Source: Paraburkholderia podalyriae (lineage in GTDB: Bacteria; Pseudomonadota; Gammaproteobacteria; Burkholderiales; Burkholderiaceae). Taken from it: 64,000 bases of DNA. The notes below the pieces were generated by a model. It had not been told where the DNA came from and did not search any database. It was given only the letters and a program-made list of their open reading frames with translations. Each line of letters opens with the position of its first letter. Position 1 is the stretch's first letter. Made by a program: the position numbers and the translations under genes. The stretch covers positions 434,001 to 498,000 of the forward strand of contig NZ_VZQQ01000001.1 in NCBI RefSeq assembly GCF_014397785.1, given 5' to 3'. Shown in pieces: positions 1 to 9,268 of the stretch.

Positions 1-53
1 CCCTTCAGGAGGGCATCGACCTCCTCCTGGGACATGAACTCTTCGTGGCCCAT
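1..53 (-). CDS. fliM: FliM N-terminus (partial, runs off the window)
   Basis: Only the first 17 codons are visible. The residues GHEEFMSQEEVDALLKG after the initiator Met match the N-terminus of the flagellar motor switch protein FliM, whose conserved SQ-E-DALL segment binds phospho-CheY. FliM forms the middle of the C-ring with FliG and FliN at the cytoplasmic face of the motor. It lies 58 bases downstream of fliL on the same strand, the usual fliL-fliM order. The rest of the gene is outside the window. Confidence 0.88.
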   Translation of the reverse strand, partial: MGHEEFMSQEEVDALLK

Positions 54-111
54 TGCTTATTCCTCGTGAGTCCCTTGGCGATTGATGATGGCAGCGCTAG
101 ACAACGTCACG

Positions 112-612
112 TCACTGCACGACGAACTCGGTGAACAGGACGTCCTGCACGCGGATCGGTGCGGCGCTCTTGTCGGTCGGCTCGGTGATCAGCGTCTTCA
201 GTTCGTTGGCGAGAGCGCGCTTGCCTTCGAGCGGCGCGAGCTCGTCGGGGTGCTTGTTCGACAGCGCGAGCAGGATGCGGCTGCGCACTTCCGGCATGTG
301 ATCGGTGAGCGCCTGCTGAGTGGCGGCGTCGCCGAGCTTCAGCGTGAGGCCGATGCGCAGGAAGTGCTGCTGGCCGTCGTCCGATTGCAGGTTGACGGTC
401 ATCGATTCGAGCGGGAAGAAGAGCGGCACGGCGGCCGGCGCCGGCGCGGCTTCGGCGGATGCGGCGACGGGTGCGCGCTTCGACATGAAGAACCACATGC
501 CCGCACCGGCGGCGCCCGCGGCGATCAGCGCAATGAGGACGATCAGGATGATGCGCTTCAGGGGGCCCGGCGAAGCGGGCGCGGCTTGTTGCGGGGCGGT
601 CGTGGTTGCCAT
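112..612 (-). CDS. fliL: Flagellar basal body-associated protein FliL
   Basis: This 166-residue protein has the FliL layout: a short cytoplasmic N-terminus, one membrane segment at about residues 19-42 (LKRIILIVLIALIAAGAAGAGMW region), an Ala/Pro linker, and a periplasmic domain with the FliL-type strand FFPLESMTVNLQS. FliL sits next to the MotAB stator and supports torque under load. It follows fliK and precedes fliM on the minus strand. No clear Shine-Dalgarno sequence precedes the ATG. Instead a perfect 6-bp inverted repeat lies 8-24 bases upstream. A palindromic repeat element separates it from fliK. Confidence 0.93.
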   Translation of the reverse strand: MATTTAPQQAAPASPGPLKRIILIVLIALIAAGAAGAGMWFFMSKRAPVAASAEAAPAPAAVPLFFPLESMTVNLQSDDGQQHFLRIGLTLKLGDAATQQALTDHMPEVRSRILLALSNKHPDELAPLEGKRALANELKTLITEPTDKSAAPIRVQDVLFTEFVVQ

Positions 613-619
613 TTGGGTT

Positions 620-636
620 GCTGGCTTTTTGCCAGC
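620..636 (-). promoter_or_regulatory. Short inverted repeat upstream of fliL start
   Basis: GCTGGC-TTTTT-GCCAGC is a perfect 6-bp stem with a 5-base loop (AAAAA on the fliL mRNA), just upstream of the fliL ATG where a ribosome binding site would be expected. No AGGAG-like sequence is visible there. It could affect fliL translation, but this is inference. Confidence 0.35.
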
Positions 637-725
637 CTAGTAAGGGTTAGGGTGATTGTTGTTGATTTGCCTGCGGCGCTATGGGTCGAAAAGAAGGGCT
701 ATTTCTGGTTATCTCAGGTTTTTGG

Positions 726-1300
726 CTGTTTTTTTTATCTTTGTTCTGGTTGTTGGTCTGGCCTTGTTGGCCTTTCCTTGCTTTGTTATCGGTCTATTAG
801 CGTTGCCCCTGTGCGGGGCGGCACCTACTTTCTTTGCTGCTGCAAAGAAAGTAGGCAAAGAAGACAGCTCAAACCGCCAGCTCATAAGCGGGTCCCTCGG
901 TCTGCGTGAGGCAGTGGTGCATCTGGAGTCGGTGTCCCCGCACATTCCACCTCGGTGACAAAGCCGTCATCCGCTCCCACTCCGCACTGCGTGCGTCGCG
1001 GACGGGTCTGCCAGGAGAACCAACCGATGGTTTTGGAACGGGGTTTCGGCGCGCGCAGCGCCGCCGGAAGGATGACTGCGTTGTCACTAGCGCCGAATGT
1101 GCGGGAGCACGGATTCCAGATGCACCACTGCCGCCTGCGGACCGGGGGACCCGCTTATGAGCTGGCGGTTTAAAGCTGTCTTCTTTGCCTACTTTCTTTG
1201 CAGCAGCAAAGAAAGTAGGTGCCGCCCCGCACAGGGGCAACGCTAATAGACCGACAACAAAGCAAGGAAAGGCCAACAACTCCAGAACAACGAAAAAAGC
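726..1300. repeat. Palindromic interspersed repeat, copy 1 (MITE-like, about 560 bp)
   Basis: The whole stretch is one long imperfect palindrome. Bases 791-869 are a perfect reverse complement of 1174-1252 (79 bp). The similarity continues outward to the ends, where the motif GAACAACGAAAAAAGC marks the right boundary. It continues inward with more mismatches through the CAGTGGTGCATCTGG segment to about 985 and 1065. Each arm contains its own perfect 14-bp hairpin (824-855 and 1188-1219). A nearly identical copy lies at 11896-12455. There is no transposase ORF; the short frames here, such as one beginning MPTFFAAAKKVG, come from the repeat. The left boundary is approximate. It lies between fliK (stop 10 bases away) and fliL. 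Confidence 0.85.
824..855. repeat. 14-bp hairpin in left arm of repeat copy 1
   Basis: CCTACTTTCTTTGC, a TGCT loop, then GCAAAGAAAGTAGG: a perfect 14-bp stem. The same hairpin recurs in the right arm (1188-1219) and in both arms of copy 2 (11980-12011 and 12344-12375). The hairpin is a conserved part of the element. Confidence 0.9.
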
Positions 1301-1309
1301 CAAGCCTCT

Positions 1310-2842
1310 TCAGGCAAACGTATCAACCAACCCAACCTGCCGCCGCACGGCAACACCAGAAACGGCCTCGCCGGAGTCCACCGAACCATCACCGCCGAGC
1401 GAGCCGCCACCACGGCCGGCACCCCCACCTGACCCACCCGCGCCAGCGCTCTTCTGCTGCTGCCCACTCTGCCGGGCAAACCCATCACTCACACTCGCAC
1501 TCCCAAGCCCAATCCCATTGGACTCCATAGCCTCACGAAGCTTCGGCAACGCCGCTTCAACCGCTTCCCGCACCGACTGATGCTGCGAAACAAACAGCGC
1601 ATGCGCGTGGCTATCCGCAACTTGCAGCACCACCTGCAACGGCCCGAGATCCTTCGGGTTGAGCGTCAGCTCGGCACTCTGCGAATGCGCATTCGACAAA
1701 AACACCACCTTCTGGCTCAACGCGTCTTCCCAGTCGCTCGTGCCGACCTGCGGCGTCAGCGCGTTCGCGGCGGCGGCCGCGCTCGCGTTGCCAGTGCTCT
1801 GCGCCGCCGCCGTCGTGCTCGCGGCGTTGGCTGCCGCTTGCGTCGCGGACAGCGCGGCGTTCGCCGCATCGGACGCGCTGCGCGCCGACGCGAGGTTGTC
1901 CGCCTGGCCGCCCGTCGCGGCTGCGGCGCTCAACGCATCGGCGGCTGACTTCGCTGCCGATGGGTCGGCCAGCGCGGTCGCGGCGGCCGTCGCCGTCGTC
2001 ACCGTCGTGTGGCTCGTCGAGGCGCTCTTGCCGTCGCCGGACAGGCCGTTCGCGAGTGTCTTGTCGCTCGTTGTGCCGTTCAGACCGCTCTTCGCGTTGC
2101 CCAGACCGCCCGCCGCGCTCGACACGCTCGCCGCCTTCGCGGCGGCGCCGCTTGCGAGCGCCTGCGCGGGCACCGCGCCCTGGCCGCTCGATAGCGCGGA
2201 CAGCGCACTCTGCAACGCATCCTGCAGCGACGTCGGATCGACCGCGCCTTTCCTGCTTGCGACGGTGCCGGTGAGCGCGTTCGCGGCCGTGCCGGCCAGC
2301 GCGCTGACCGCATCGGCGACGGAGCTTGCGGCATCGGTCGTGGTGCTCGCGCTCGCGTCGGCGTTGTTGTTCGCGGCGCCCTGTGCCTGCGCTTGCGCCT
2401 GAGCCTGGGCGGCAGCCGCCGCGGCGGCAAGCGCGCCAGCGTCGGTCTGCGCCCTGGTGTCCTTCTGCCTCACTTGCGTCGTGCCCGACTGGCTGTTCGA
2501 TGCCTGCTGCGTTTGTGTCGTCGATGTTGTCGACGTCGTGGACGACGCGCCGTTGCTCGCCGTACCGCTGCCGCTCTGACTGCTGCTCGCGCTGTGCTGC
2601 GCGGGAGCCGGAGCGGGCGAGGGCGGCGGCGCACTGGGCGCGCTCGACGCCGACGATTGCGACGGCGTCGCTGAACTGGTCTGCAGTTGATTCGCGCTGT
2701 TCTGCTGGTCGATGCTTTGCCGCAAGGTCTGCGCGAACGGGCTCGAGTTGACCGCGGCGCTTGCGGCCGCGCTGCTCGACGCATTGCCGCTCGTGTCGAG
2801 CAGCGAGCTCAGTTGTGAGCCGATCTGTGAAAGGAGCGACAT
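1310..2842 (-). CDS. fliK: Flagellar hook-length control protein FliK
   Basis: This 510-residue protein has a long low-complexity Ala/Ser/Thr/Gln N-terminal region, typical of the FliK ruler, and a C-terminal Flg_hook domain (about residues 365-460) containing the AELTLNPKDLGPLQV-type signature. FliK is exported during hook assembly and makes FlhB switch from rod/hook to filament substrates. The C-terminal tail is Gly/Ser-rich. It lies downstream of fliJ. Repeat copy 1 begins 10 bases after its stop codon. A second FliK-like gene is present at 10133-11545, so this window has two hook-length-control candidates. By position in fliJ-fliK-fliL-fliM, this one is the canonical flagellar copy. Confidence 0.92.
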   Translation of the reverse strand: MSLLSQIGSQLSSLLDTSGNASSSAAASAAVNSSPFAQTLRQSIDQQNSANQLQTSSATPSQSSASSAPSAPPPSPAPAPAQHSASSSQSGSGTASNGASSTTSTTSTTQTQQASNSQSGTTQVRQKDTRAQTDAGALAAAAAAAQAQAQAQAQGAANNNADASASTTTDAASSVADAVSALAGTAANALTGTVASRKGAVDPTSLQDALQSALSALSSGQGAVPAQALASGAAAKAASVSSAAGGLGNAKSGLNGTTSDKTLANGLSGDGKSASTSHTTVTTATAAATALADPSAAKSAADALSAAAATGGQADNLASARSASDAANAALSATQAAANAASTTAAAQSTGNASAAAAANALTPQVGTSDWEDALSQKVVFLSNAHSQSAELTLNPKDLGPLQVVLQVADSHAHALFVSQHQSVREAVEAALPKLREAMESNGIGLGSASVSDGFARQSGQQQKSAGAGGSGGGAGRGGGSLGGDGSVDSGEAVSGVAVRRQVGLVDTFA

Positions 2843-2903
2843 AAGGAATCCTGTGAATCCGTCAAACGGGTGTGCCGTCAGGCTTTAGCCGCGAGGCAAC
2901 GCC

Positions 2904-3353
2904 TCACGCGCCCTCGGCACGCATGCGCAGAATCCGCGCCGCGTGTTCGTCGGCGTCGCGCTGCTCGCGCCGCGCGGCAACTTTAGCCTCGGCCGCCTCG
3001 CCGCGTGCCTGCAGCACTTCGTACGAGCCGAGCTTCTGCTTGTGGCGCTGCCAGTCGGGCTTCGCCGCCTCGACGCGCGCGTTCGCCGCCGCGAAGAGGT
3101 TGCGCTGCTGCTCGATCGCGGTGTCGAGCGTGTCGATGAACGCCTGGAAGTTGCGCATGTTGCCGGCCGGCATGCCCGACTGCGCGCTCTCGGTGAAACG
3201 CGCGTAGTACTCATTGCGGTACTGCACGAGCGAATCGAGTTGCGCCTGCACGTCGTGGCGCTCGCGCTGCGCGCGGCCGAGCCGCTGCGCGGCGGCGTCC
3301 ACGTCGTCCTGCGCGAGACCGATCAGCGTCTTGATCGGAAAATGTTTCGACAT
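2904..3353 (-). CDS. fliJ: Flagellar export protein FliJ
   Basis: This 149-residue, highly charged helical protein is of FliJ length. It begins MSKHFPIKTLIGLAQDDVD and is predicted to be an antiparallel coiled coil throughout. FliJ is the stalk-like subunit of the FliHI export ATPase and an escort for export chaperones. The ATG at 3353 is preceded by a GAGGAGG ribosome binding site; an upstream in-frame ATG at 3422 would run into fliI. The gene starts 17 bases after the fliI stop, consistent with one operon. Confidence 0.92.
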   Translation of the reverse strand: MSKHFPIKTLIGLAQDDVDAAAQRLGRAQRERHDVQAQLDSLVQYRNEYYARFTESAQSGMPAGNMRNFQAFIDTLDTAIEQQRNLFAAANARVEAAKPDWQRHKQKLGSYEVLQARGEAAEAKVAARREQRDADEHAARILRMRAEGA

Positions 3354-3370
3354 CGTCAGCCTCCTCGGCC

Positions 3371-4996
3371 CTAGGCAAACAGCGCGTTCAGCATGTCGAT
3401 GCTCGGCTGGAAGTTCGCGCACTCGCGAAATCCTTGCTGCAGGAACGCTTCCATCCGCGGATACAGCGCGATCGCGCGATCGAGCACCGCGTCGCGCCCG
3501 CTCGAATACGCGCCGACGTTGATCAGATCGCGGTTGCGCTGATAGCGCGACAGCATCTGCTTGAACATACGCGTTTTATTCAGGTGATTTTCGTCGATCA
3601 GCGCGGTCATTGCCCGGCTAATCGACGCTTCGATATCGATCGCCGGGTAGTGGCCGGCTTCGGCGAGCGAGCGCGACAGCACGATGTGGCCGTCGAGAAT
3701 CGCGCGCGCCGAGTCGGCGATCGGGTCCTGCTGATCGTCGCCTTCGGTGAGCACCGTGTAGAACGCGGTGATCGAGCCGCCGCCCGCCGGCCCGTTGCCG
3801 GTGCGCTCGACGAGCGCCGGCAGCTTCGCGAACACCGACGGCGGATAGCCCTTGGTCGCGGGCGGCTCACCCACGGCCAGCGCGATTTCGCGCTGCGCCA
3901 TCGCGTAGCGGGTCAGCGAGTCCATCAGAAGCAGCACGTGCTTGCCCTGGTCGCGGAAGTATTCGGCGAGCGACGTCGAATACGCGGCGGCCTGCATCCG
4001 CAGCAGCGGCGACACGTCGGCCGGCGCGGCGATCACGACCGAGCGCGCCAGACCTTCCTCGCCGAGAATCTGTTCGATGAACTCCTTCACTTCGCGGCCG
4101 CGTTCGCCGATCAGGCCGATCACGATCACCTCGGCGCTGGTGTAGCGCGCCATCGTGCCGAGCAACACCGATTTACCGACGCCCGAACCCGCGAACAGCC
4201 CCATGCGTTGACCACGGCCGACGGTCAGCAGCGAGTTGATCGCGCGCACGCCGACATCGAGCACCTTGTGAATCGGCTCGCGATTGAGCGGATTGATGAC
4301 CGGCGCGGACAGCGGCGCGTCCGTTTGCGTGCCGAGCGGGCCGAGTCCGTCGAGCGGACGGCCCGATGCGTCGAGCACGCGGCCGAGCAGTTCCCAGCCG
4401 ACCGGCAGACGCTTCGCGCCGGCGAGCGGGTCGGCGATCGGCGCGCTTTCGAGCGGAAAGACGCGCGCGCCGGGCAACAGGCCGATCACTTCGGTGGTCG
4501 GCATCAGGAACAGCTTGTCGCCGGAGAAGCCGACCACTTCGGCTTCGGCCATCGGCAGCGAACTGCCGGGCGGCAGCTCGATCATCACTTCGGCGCCGAC
4601 CGACAGACGCAGCCCGACCGCTTCGAGCACGAGACCGGCCGCGCGTGTCAGACGCCCGCAGGCGCGCAGCGGCTTGGCGATCGCGTTGCGCGCGCGCAGC
4701 GCGTCGAGCCGGCCGCGCCACGACTGCATGTGTGGATTGAGGTCGAGCGCGGGATCGTAGGACGGCTCGCCCGGAGCGTGAGCGGCGTGGTCCGGCGCGG
4801 CGGACTCGCGGCTTGCCGCCGCGCCTGTCGAGGGATGCGCAGCCGACGAAGCTTGCGGTGTGGAATCCGCGGACTCGGCGGGACTGGCCGACTCGGCATC
4901 AGCCAGCGCTTCGGCGCCGAACGACGCTAACGAGAGCTCGCGTTCGAGCGGCGTCAGATCGCTCGCGCGGATCTCTTCGAGCGTCGGCTTCACCAC
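3371..4996 (-). CDS. fliI: Flagellar export ATPase FliI
   Basis: This is an F1-beta-like ATPase of 541 residues. The P-loop AGSGVGKS is at residues 269-276, and the later [19 protein letters not shown] stretch holds the Walker B Asp and the DSLTR motif. It energises flagellar type III export with FliH and FliJ. It has an Ala/Ser/Pro-rich N-terminal extension of about 90 residues compared with the 440-460 residue enteric proteins, as is seen in other Burkholderia. The start overlaps the end of fliH by 7 bases, indicating translational coupling. Confidence 0.96.
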   Translation of the reverse strand: MVKPTLEEIRASDLTPLERELSLASFGAEALADAESASPAESADSTPQASSAAHPSTGAAASRESAAPDHAAHAPGEPSYDPALDLNPHMQSWRGRLDALRARNAIAKPLRACGRLTRAAGLVLEAVGLRLSVGAEVMIELPPGSSLPMAEAEVVGFSGDKLFLMPTTEVIGLLPGARVFPLESAPIADPLAGAKRLPVGWELLGRVLDASGRPLDGLGPLGTQTDAPLSAPVINPLNREPIHKVLDVGVRAINSLLTVGRGQRMGLFAGSGVGKSVLLGTMARYTSAEVIVIGLIGERGREVKEFIEQILGEEGLARSVVIAAPADVSPLLRMQAAAYSTSLAEYFRDQGKHVLLLMDSLTRYAMAQREIALAVGEPPATKGYPPSVFAKLPALVERTGNGPAGGGSITAFYTVLTEGDDQQDPIADSARAILDGHIVLSRSLAEAGHYPAIDIEASISRAMTALIDENHLNKTRMFKQMLSRYQRNRDLINVGAYSSGRDAVLDRAIALYPRMEAFLQQGFRECANFQPSIDMLNALFA

Positions 4997-5673
4997 GTGC
5001 TCACCTGGCCGAGCGCGGCGGCGACGCGCTGCCAGCGCGTGTCGATGCCCGCGTCGACCTCACCGGTGCCGGCCTGCGCGCGGCATCCGCCACGTTCGAC
5101 CGACGCATCGGTGCGCACGGTCCAGCCGCGCGTTTGCAATTCTTCGAGCAGATACGCCTCGACGACCGGCAGGTCGGCGGGACTGACGATCAGCGCGGGC
5201 GCGCCGGCGAGCGCGGGCTCGGCCGCGAGCACCTCGCGCGCGGCCGCGATCAGCGCGGTCGGGTCGTGCTGCACGTGCTGGCGCACGACCTGCTGCGCGA
5301 TGTCGAGCGCGAGTGCGACCAGGGTTTCGGAGATCGCGTGCTGCGCGCCATCGAGCGCGGTCTTGAAAGTTTCGGCGAGCGCGGCGAGCCGCATCGCTTC
5401 CTCGCGCGCCTCGGTTTGACCCTGCGCGAAACCCTGCGCGCGCCCCTGGTCGTAGCCGGCCTGATAGCCGAGCGCCTGGCCGGCCACATGACCGGACGCG
5501 ACGCCCTGCGCGTGCGCGGCTTCGCGGCGCCGCTCGAGATCGGCCTCGAACGCGCGCTCGTCGAATTCGGGTTCGGCCGGCGGCGGCGCCGGCGGGGCCG
5601 GGTCGAACGACGCCATCTCCCAGCGCTGGTAGGCCGAGAGGCTTTCCTTTGCCGTGGCGTTCGGATCAGACAT
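4990..5673 (-). CDS. fliH: Flagellar assembly protein FliH
   Basis: This 227-residue protein has the FliH arrangement: a Pro/Glu-rich N-terminus, a central Gly-repeat helix with GxxxG spacing ([20 protein letters not shown]), and a C-terminal stator-like domain of V-type ATPase subunit E type ([21 protein letters not shown]). FliH binds and restrains FliI and links it to the C-ring. I chose the ATG that follows GGAAG; a second in-frame ATG lies 6 bases upstream. It overlaps fliG and fliI slightly. Confidence 0.93.
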   Translation of the reverse strand: MSDPNATAKESLSAYQRWEMASFDPAPPAPPPAEPEFDERAFEADLERRREAAHAQGVASGHVAGQALGYQAGYDQGRAQGFAQGQTEAREEAMRLAALAETFKTALDGAQHAISETLVALALDIAQQVVRQHVQHDPTALIAAAREVLAAEPALAGAPALIVSPADLPVVEAYLLEELQTRGWTVRTDASVERGGCRAQAGTGEVDAGIDTRWQRVAAALGQVSTW

Positions 5674-6661
5674 AGGCATCTTCCGCCTTGCCGCCTAGCG
5701 CGATCTGCCCGCTCTCGGCCAGGTTGCGCACGATCTGCAGGATGCGGCGCTGCTGCGTCTCGACTTCGGACACACGCACCGGGCCGCGGGCGTCGAGGTC
5801 TTCCGCGAGCAACTCGGCCGCGCGCTGCGACATGTTCGACAGGAACTTCTGACGCAGCGCGGGCGGCGCGCCCTTCAGCGAGATGATCAGCGCCTCGGAT
5901 TCCACTTCCTTCAGCAGCAACTGGATCGCGCGGTCTTCGAGGTCGAGCAGGTTCTCGAACACGAACATCTGGTCGACGATCTTCTGCGCGAGTTCGGCGT
6001 CGTACTGGCGCACGTTTTCGAGCACGCCTTCCTCGTGGTTGCTCGACATGAAGTTGAGAATCTCGGCCGCCGTGCGGATGCCGCCCATCGGGCTGCGCTT
6101 CAGATTGTCGCTGCCGGAGAGCAAGCCGGTCAGCACGTCGTCGAGCTCGCGCAGCGCGGCCGGCTGGATGCCGTCCAGCGTCGCGATCCGCAGCAGCACG
6201 TCGTTGCGCAGGCGGTCCGTGAAGCACGCGACGATCTCCGAAGCCTGATCGCGGTCCAGATGCACGAGGATCGTCGCGATGATCTGCGGATGCTCGTTCT
6301 TGATGAGTTCCGCGACCGCCGCCGAGTCCATCCACTTCAGGCCTTCGATGCCGCTCGTGTCGCTGCCCTGCAGGATCCGGTCGATGATCACGCCGGCCTT
6401 GTCGTCGCCGAGCGCCTTGGTCAGCACCGAGCGGATGTAGTCGTTCGAATCGAGCGACATGCCGGTGTGCTGCTCGGCCTCGCGCACGAATTCCTGCAGC
6501 ACTTCGTCGACCTGTTCGCGCGTCACGTTCTTCAGCGCGGCCATCGCGACGCCGATTTTCTGGACCTCACGGGGGCCCAGGAACTTGAATACCTGCGCCG
6601 CCTCTTCCTCGCCGATCGACATCAGCAGCAGCGCGCTCTTCACTACGCCTTCAGCGCTCAT
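5666..6661 (-). CDS. fliG: Flagellar motor switch protein FliG
   Basis: At 331 residues this is standard FliG length. The N-terminal domain (SAEGVVKSALLLMSIGEEEAAQVFKFL) binds FliF. The middle domain carries the conserved EHPQ motif (IKNEHPQIIATILVHL), which contacts FliM. The C-terminal torque-generating domain contains the charged helix that interacts with MotA (MFVFENLLDLEDRAIQLLL region). It overlaps fliF by 11 bases and fliH by a few, consistent with a tightly coupled operon. Confidence 0.97.
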   Translation of the reverse strand: MSAEGVVKSALLLMSIGEEEAAQVFKFLGPREVQKIGVAMAALKNVTREQVDEVLQEFVREAEQHTGMSLDSNDYIRSVLTKALGDDKAGVIIDRILQGSDTSGIEGLKWMDSAAVAELIKNEHPQIIATILVHLDRDQASEIVACFTDRLRNDVLLRIATLDGIQPAALRELDDVLTGLLSGSDNLKRSPMGGIRTAAEILNFMSSNHEEGVLENVRQYDAELAQKIVDQMFVFENLLDLEDRAIQLLLKEVESEALIISLKGAPPALRQKFLSNMSQRAAELLAEDLDARGPVRVSEVETQQRRILQIVRNLAESGQIALGGKAEDAYV

Positions 6662-8447
6662 CGGACACCCAGTTCTTGACGACGGTTGCTACGATCTTCG
6701 GATCCTGACGCGCGATGCTGCGCGCGAACTCCAGGTTCCGCTCGTATTTGTGCTTCGCGTTTTCGAGCGCGAGCTTCTCGCTGTCCGCTTCGATTTCGAC
6801 GATCGCGCCATCGCGCTCCTCGGCCGGGATGCCATCGAGCAGCACCGGTTCGTCGGGCGCCATCAGCGCGGCAACCGGCTCGGGCGGCGGCGGGAAGGCG
6901 CGGCGCAGCGCCGGCTTCACCATCACGAAGTACAGGAACAGGGCGACCGCGCCGATGCCGAGGTACGTCGCGATCTGCTTGTACAGCGCGAGCATGTCCG
7001 GCGTGCGCCACCACGGCAGGTCGGCGTTCGGGTCGAGCTCGGTGGTGAATGCGCTGTTGACCACGTTGACCGAGTCGCCGCGCGCCGCGTCGAAGCCCAT
7101 CGCGTCCTTCACGAGCTGCGTGATCTGCGCGAGCTTGTCGGCGCTGACCGGCTGCATCGTCACATGGCCCTTCGGGTCGACGACCCGCAGATAATTGACG
7201 ACCACCGCGACCGACAGCCGGCGGATGCCGCCCATCGGCTGGTCCACGTGGCGCACGGTCTTGTCGAGCTCATAGTTGGTGGTCGAATCCTTGCGGTCGC
7301 TGACCGGCGTGGTGGTGACCGAGCTCGCGCCGTTGCCGGCCACGATCGGCGCGGAGGCCGGCTGCGGCGGCTGGTTCGACAGCGCGCCCGGCACGCCCGA
7401 GGCGCCGCCCTGCGACATTTCCGTCGCGCTGCTGCTCTGCTGGCTGCGGATCGCGGCCTGCTGCGGATTGCCGTTCGGGCCGTAGTTCTCCGAGGTCTGC
7501 TCGCTGTGCGAGAAGTCGACGTCGGCGCTGACCTGCGAGCGCGCGTTGCCGGCGCCGAACAGCGGCGCGAGGATCGCGTCGATGCGCTGCTGCGTGTTGC
7601 GCTCGATCTGCTGGCGGAACTTCAGCTGGGTCGCATCGAGGCCGCTGCCGTTGGTCTGCTGCGTGAGCAGGTTGCCGTCCTGGTCGAGGATCGTCACGCC
7701 GCGCACCGGCATTTGCGGCACCGCCGACGCCACCATGTGCGTGATCGCAACGACCTGGCCTTCGTCGAGCACGCGGCCCGGGTACAGGTTCACGAGCACC
7801 GCCGCCGATGGCGCTTCCTTGTCGCGCACGAACACGCTCGGCTTCGGAATCGCGAGGTGCACGCGCGCGGATTTGACGCTCGAGATCGCTTCGATCGTGC
7901 GTTCGAGTTCGCCTTCGAGCGCGCGCTGATAGTTGATCTGCTCGTCGAACTGGCTGATGCCGAATTTCTGGTTGTCCATCAACTCGAAGCCGACCGAGCC
8001 GCTCTTCGGCAGCCCCTGCGACGCGAGGCGCAGGCGCATCTCGTGGACCTGCTCGGCCGGCACGAGGATCGCGCTGCCGCTTTCGGACAGCTTGTACGGA
8101 ATATTGGCCTGCTGCAAAGCGGCGATGATCGAGCCGCCGTCACGGTCGGACAGATTGCTGTAGAGCACCTTGTAGTCGGGCGCGCGCGACCACAGAAACA
8201 GGCCGGCGATGACCGCGATCAGCAATGCGACCGCGAACACGAGCGGCGCGCGCGGGTTGCCGCGCATCTGCGCGAGTCCTGACAGACGCTGGCCAAAATT
8301 GCCGCCGATACCTCCGAGGCCGCCGAGGCCGCCGAGGTCGGCCGCACCGCCGGCCGGGCCGCTAGCGGCCTGACCGGCCGCGGACTGCGCGCCGGCGAGC
8401 CCCATGCGGGCGTCGGGGTTGATCAAAGAGTTGGCTGACGAATCCAT
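6651..8447 (-). CDS. fliF: Flagellar MS-ring protein FliF
   Basis: This 598-residue MS-ring protein has two membrane segments (near residues 57-78, APLVFAVALLIAVIAGLFLW, and near 470-495, YLGIGAVALFLYFVMVK). They flank a large periplasmic region with ring-building motifs (YKVLYSNLSDRDGGSIIAALQ), and a cytoplasmic C-terminal tail binds FliG. The ATG at 8447 is preceded by GGAGAAA and gives the expected N-terminus MDSSANSLINPD. A longer frame extends upstream but has no supporting ribosome site. It is the first gene of the minus-strand block, divergent from fliE. Confidence 0.96.
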   Translation of the reverse strand: MDSSANSLINPDARMGLAGAQSAAGQAASGPAGGAADLGGLGGLGGIGGNFGQRLSGLAQMRGNPRAPLVFAVALLIAVIAGLFLWSRAPDYKVLYSNLSDRDGGSIIAALQQANIPYKLSESGSAILVPAEQVHEMRLRLASQGLPKSGSVGFELMDNQKFGISQFDEQINYQRALEGELERTIEAISSVKSARVHLAIPKPSVFVRDKEAPSAAVLVNLYPGRVLDEGQVVAITHMVASAVPQMPVRGVTILDQDGNLLTQQTNGSGLDATQLKFRQQIERNTQQRIDAILAPLFGAGNARSQVSADVDFSHSEQTSENYGPNGNPQQAAIRSQQSSSATEMSQGGASGVPGALSNQPPQPASAPIVAGNGASSVTTTPVSDRKDSTTNYELDKTVRHVDQPMGGIRRLSVAVVVNYLRVVDPKGHVTMQPVSADKLAQITQLVKDAMGFDAARGDSVNVVNSAFTTELDPNADLPWWRTPDMLALYKQIATYLGIGAVALFLYFVMVKPALRRAFPPPPEPVAALMAPDEPVLLDGIPAEERDGAIVEIEADSEKLALENAKHKYERNLEFARSIARQDPKIVATVVKNWVSDER

Positions 8448-8683
8448 GCGTCGGGTTTCTCCGGGGGATGCCTTGGCGTTCTGCCGTGTTGCCGCGCCGT
8501 GACTCGGCGGACGGACAGAGACTTTCACGATTGAAATTATCCGCAGCGCCGCTCAAGCCGATTGCTTGAATAGAGCCGGGTTTCCCCCCTAGTTTCGGGA
8601 CTTTCCGCGAGGGGCCGCTGCTATGCTTTCGTCCAGATCGGTACACCTTCCGGCGGTCCGATCATCCATCCAACGGAGAAAAC
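8448..8683. promoter_or_regulatory. Divergent fliF / fliE regulatory region
   Basis: This 236-base region between two divergently transcribed flagellar genes must hold promoters for both blocks. I could not identify a convincing sigma-28 box (TAAA-N15-GCCGATAA) or a clear sigma-70 pair by eye. It is therefore recorded as regulatory by position only. It may be FlhDC-dependent, as expected for class II flagellar operons in Burkholderia. Confidence 0.5.
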
Positions 8684-9019
8684 ATGACCATGCCCGTGAA
8701 CGCGCTATCGTCGGCGCTGCAACAGATGCAGGCGATGGCGGCGCAGGCGGCCGGCGACGCGGCCCCGGCGGCGGAGCAGTCCGGCGCGGCAACGCCCACC
8801 AGCTTCGCGACGGCGCTGAAGGCCTCGCTCGACAAGATCAGCAGCGACCAGCAGACGGCGATCGGCGAGTCGAAGGCGTTCGAACTCGGTGCGTCGAACG
8901 TGTCGCTGAACGACGTGATGGTCGACATGCAGAAGGCCAACATCGGCTTCCAGTTCGGCCTGCAGGTGCGCAACAAGCTGGTCTCCGCGTACAACGACAT
9001 CGCGCAGATGTCGATCTGA
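8684..9019 (+). CDS. fliE: Flagellar hook-basal body complex protein FliE
   Basis: This 111-residue protein ends with the FliE signature ([36 protein letters not shown]). FliE joins the MS ring to the proximal rod and is an early export substrate. A GGAGAAAAC ribosome site precedes the ATG. It is divergent from fliF and heads the plus-strand block with fliS, fliT and the second fliK-like gene. A 249-base gap separates it from fliS. Confidence 0.94.
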   Translation: MTMPVNALSSALQQMQAMAAQAAGDAAPAAEQSGAATPTSFATALKASLDKISSDQQTAIGESKAFELGASNVSLNDVMVDMQKANIGFQFGLQVRNKLVSAYNDIAQMSI

Positions 9020-9268
9020 GCGGGGTTGCGCAGGTCTGCACGAGCCCCGTCCGACGATCCGGCAAGCCGCTGCCGACGCATGCGCCGGCGGCTTCCTGCC
9101 GCGTTTGCTGTCCGCGCCCAGCGGCGCCTTCGATCTCCCTTACACCGGCCTAAAGCTTTGTCGTCGCGCATCCGATAACCAAAGTACATGTCAGCGAGCG
9201 GCCGGCGACGCGCCGCCGCGCGGCCACGCCACGACTTAACCGCAGTCAGTATCAGAGGAGGAGCGCCG

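Noticed and set aside
869..1303. Several short frames in the repeat, including one starting MPTFFAAAKKVG
   Set aside because: They are translations of the palindromic element, occur in both copies and in several frames, and are typical of spurious hypothetical annotations.
3434..4930. A plus-strand open frame of 498 codons opposite fliI
   Set aside because: Shadow of fliI, with His/Arg/Gln-rich composition and no recognisable domain.
6459..8282. A plus-strand open frame of 607 codons opposite fliG and fliF
   Set aside because: Shadow of fliF; the real MS-ring protein explains the conservation.
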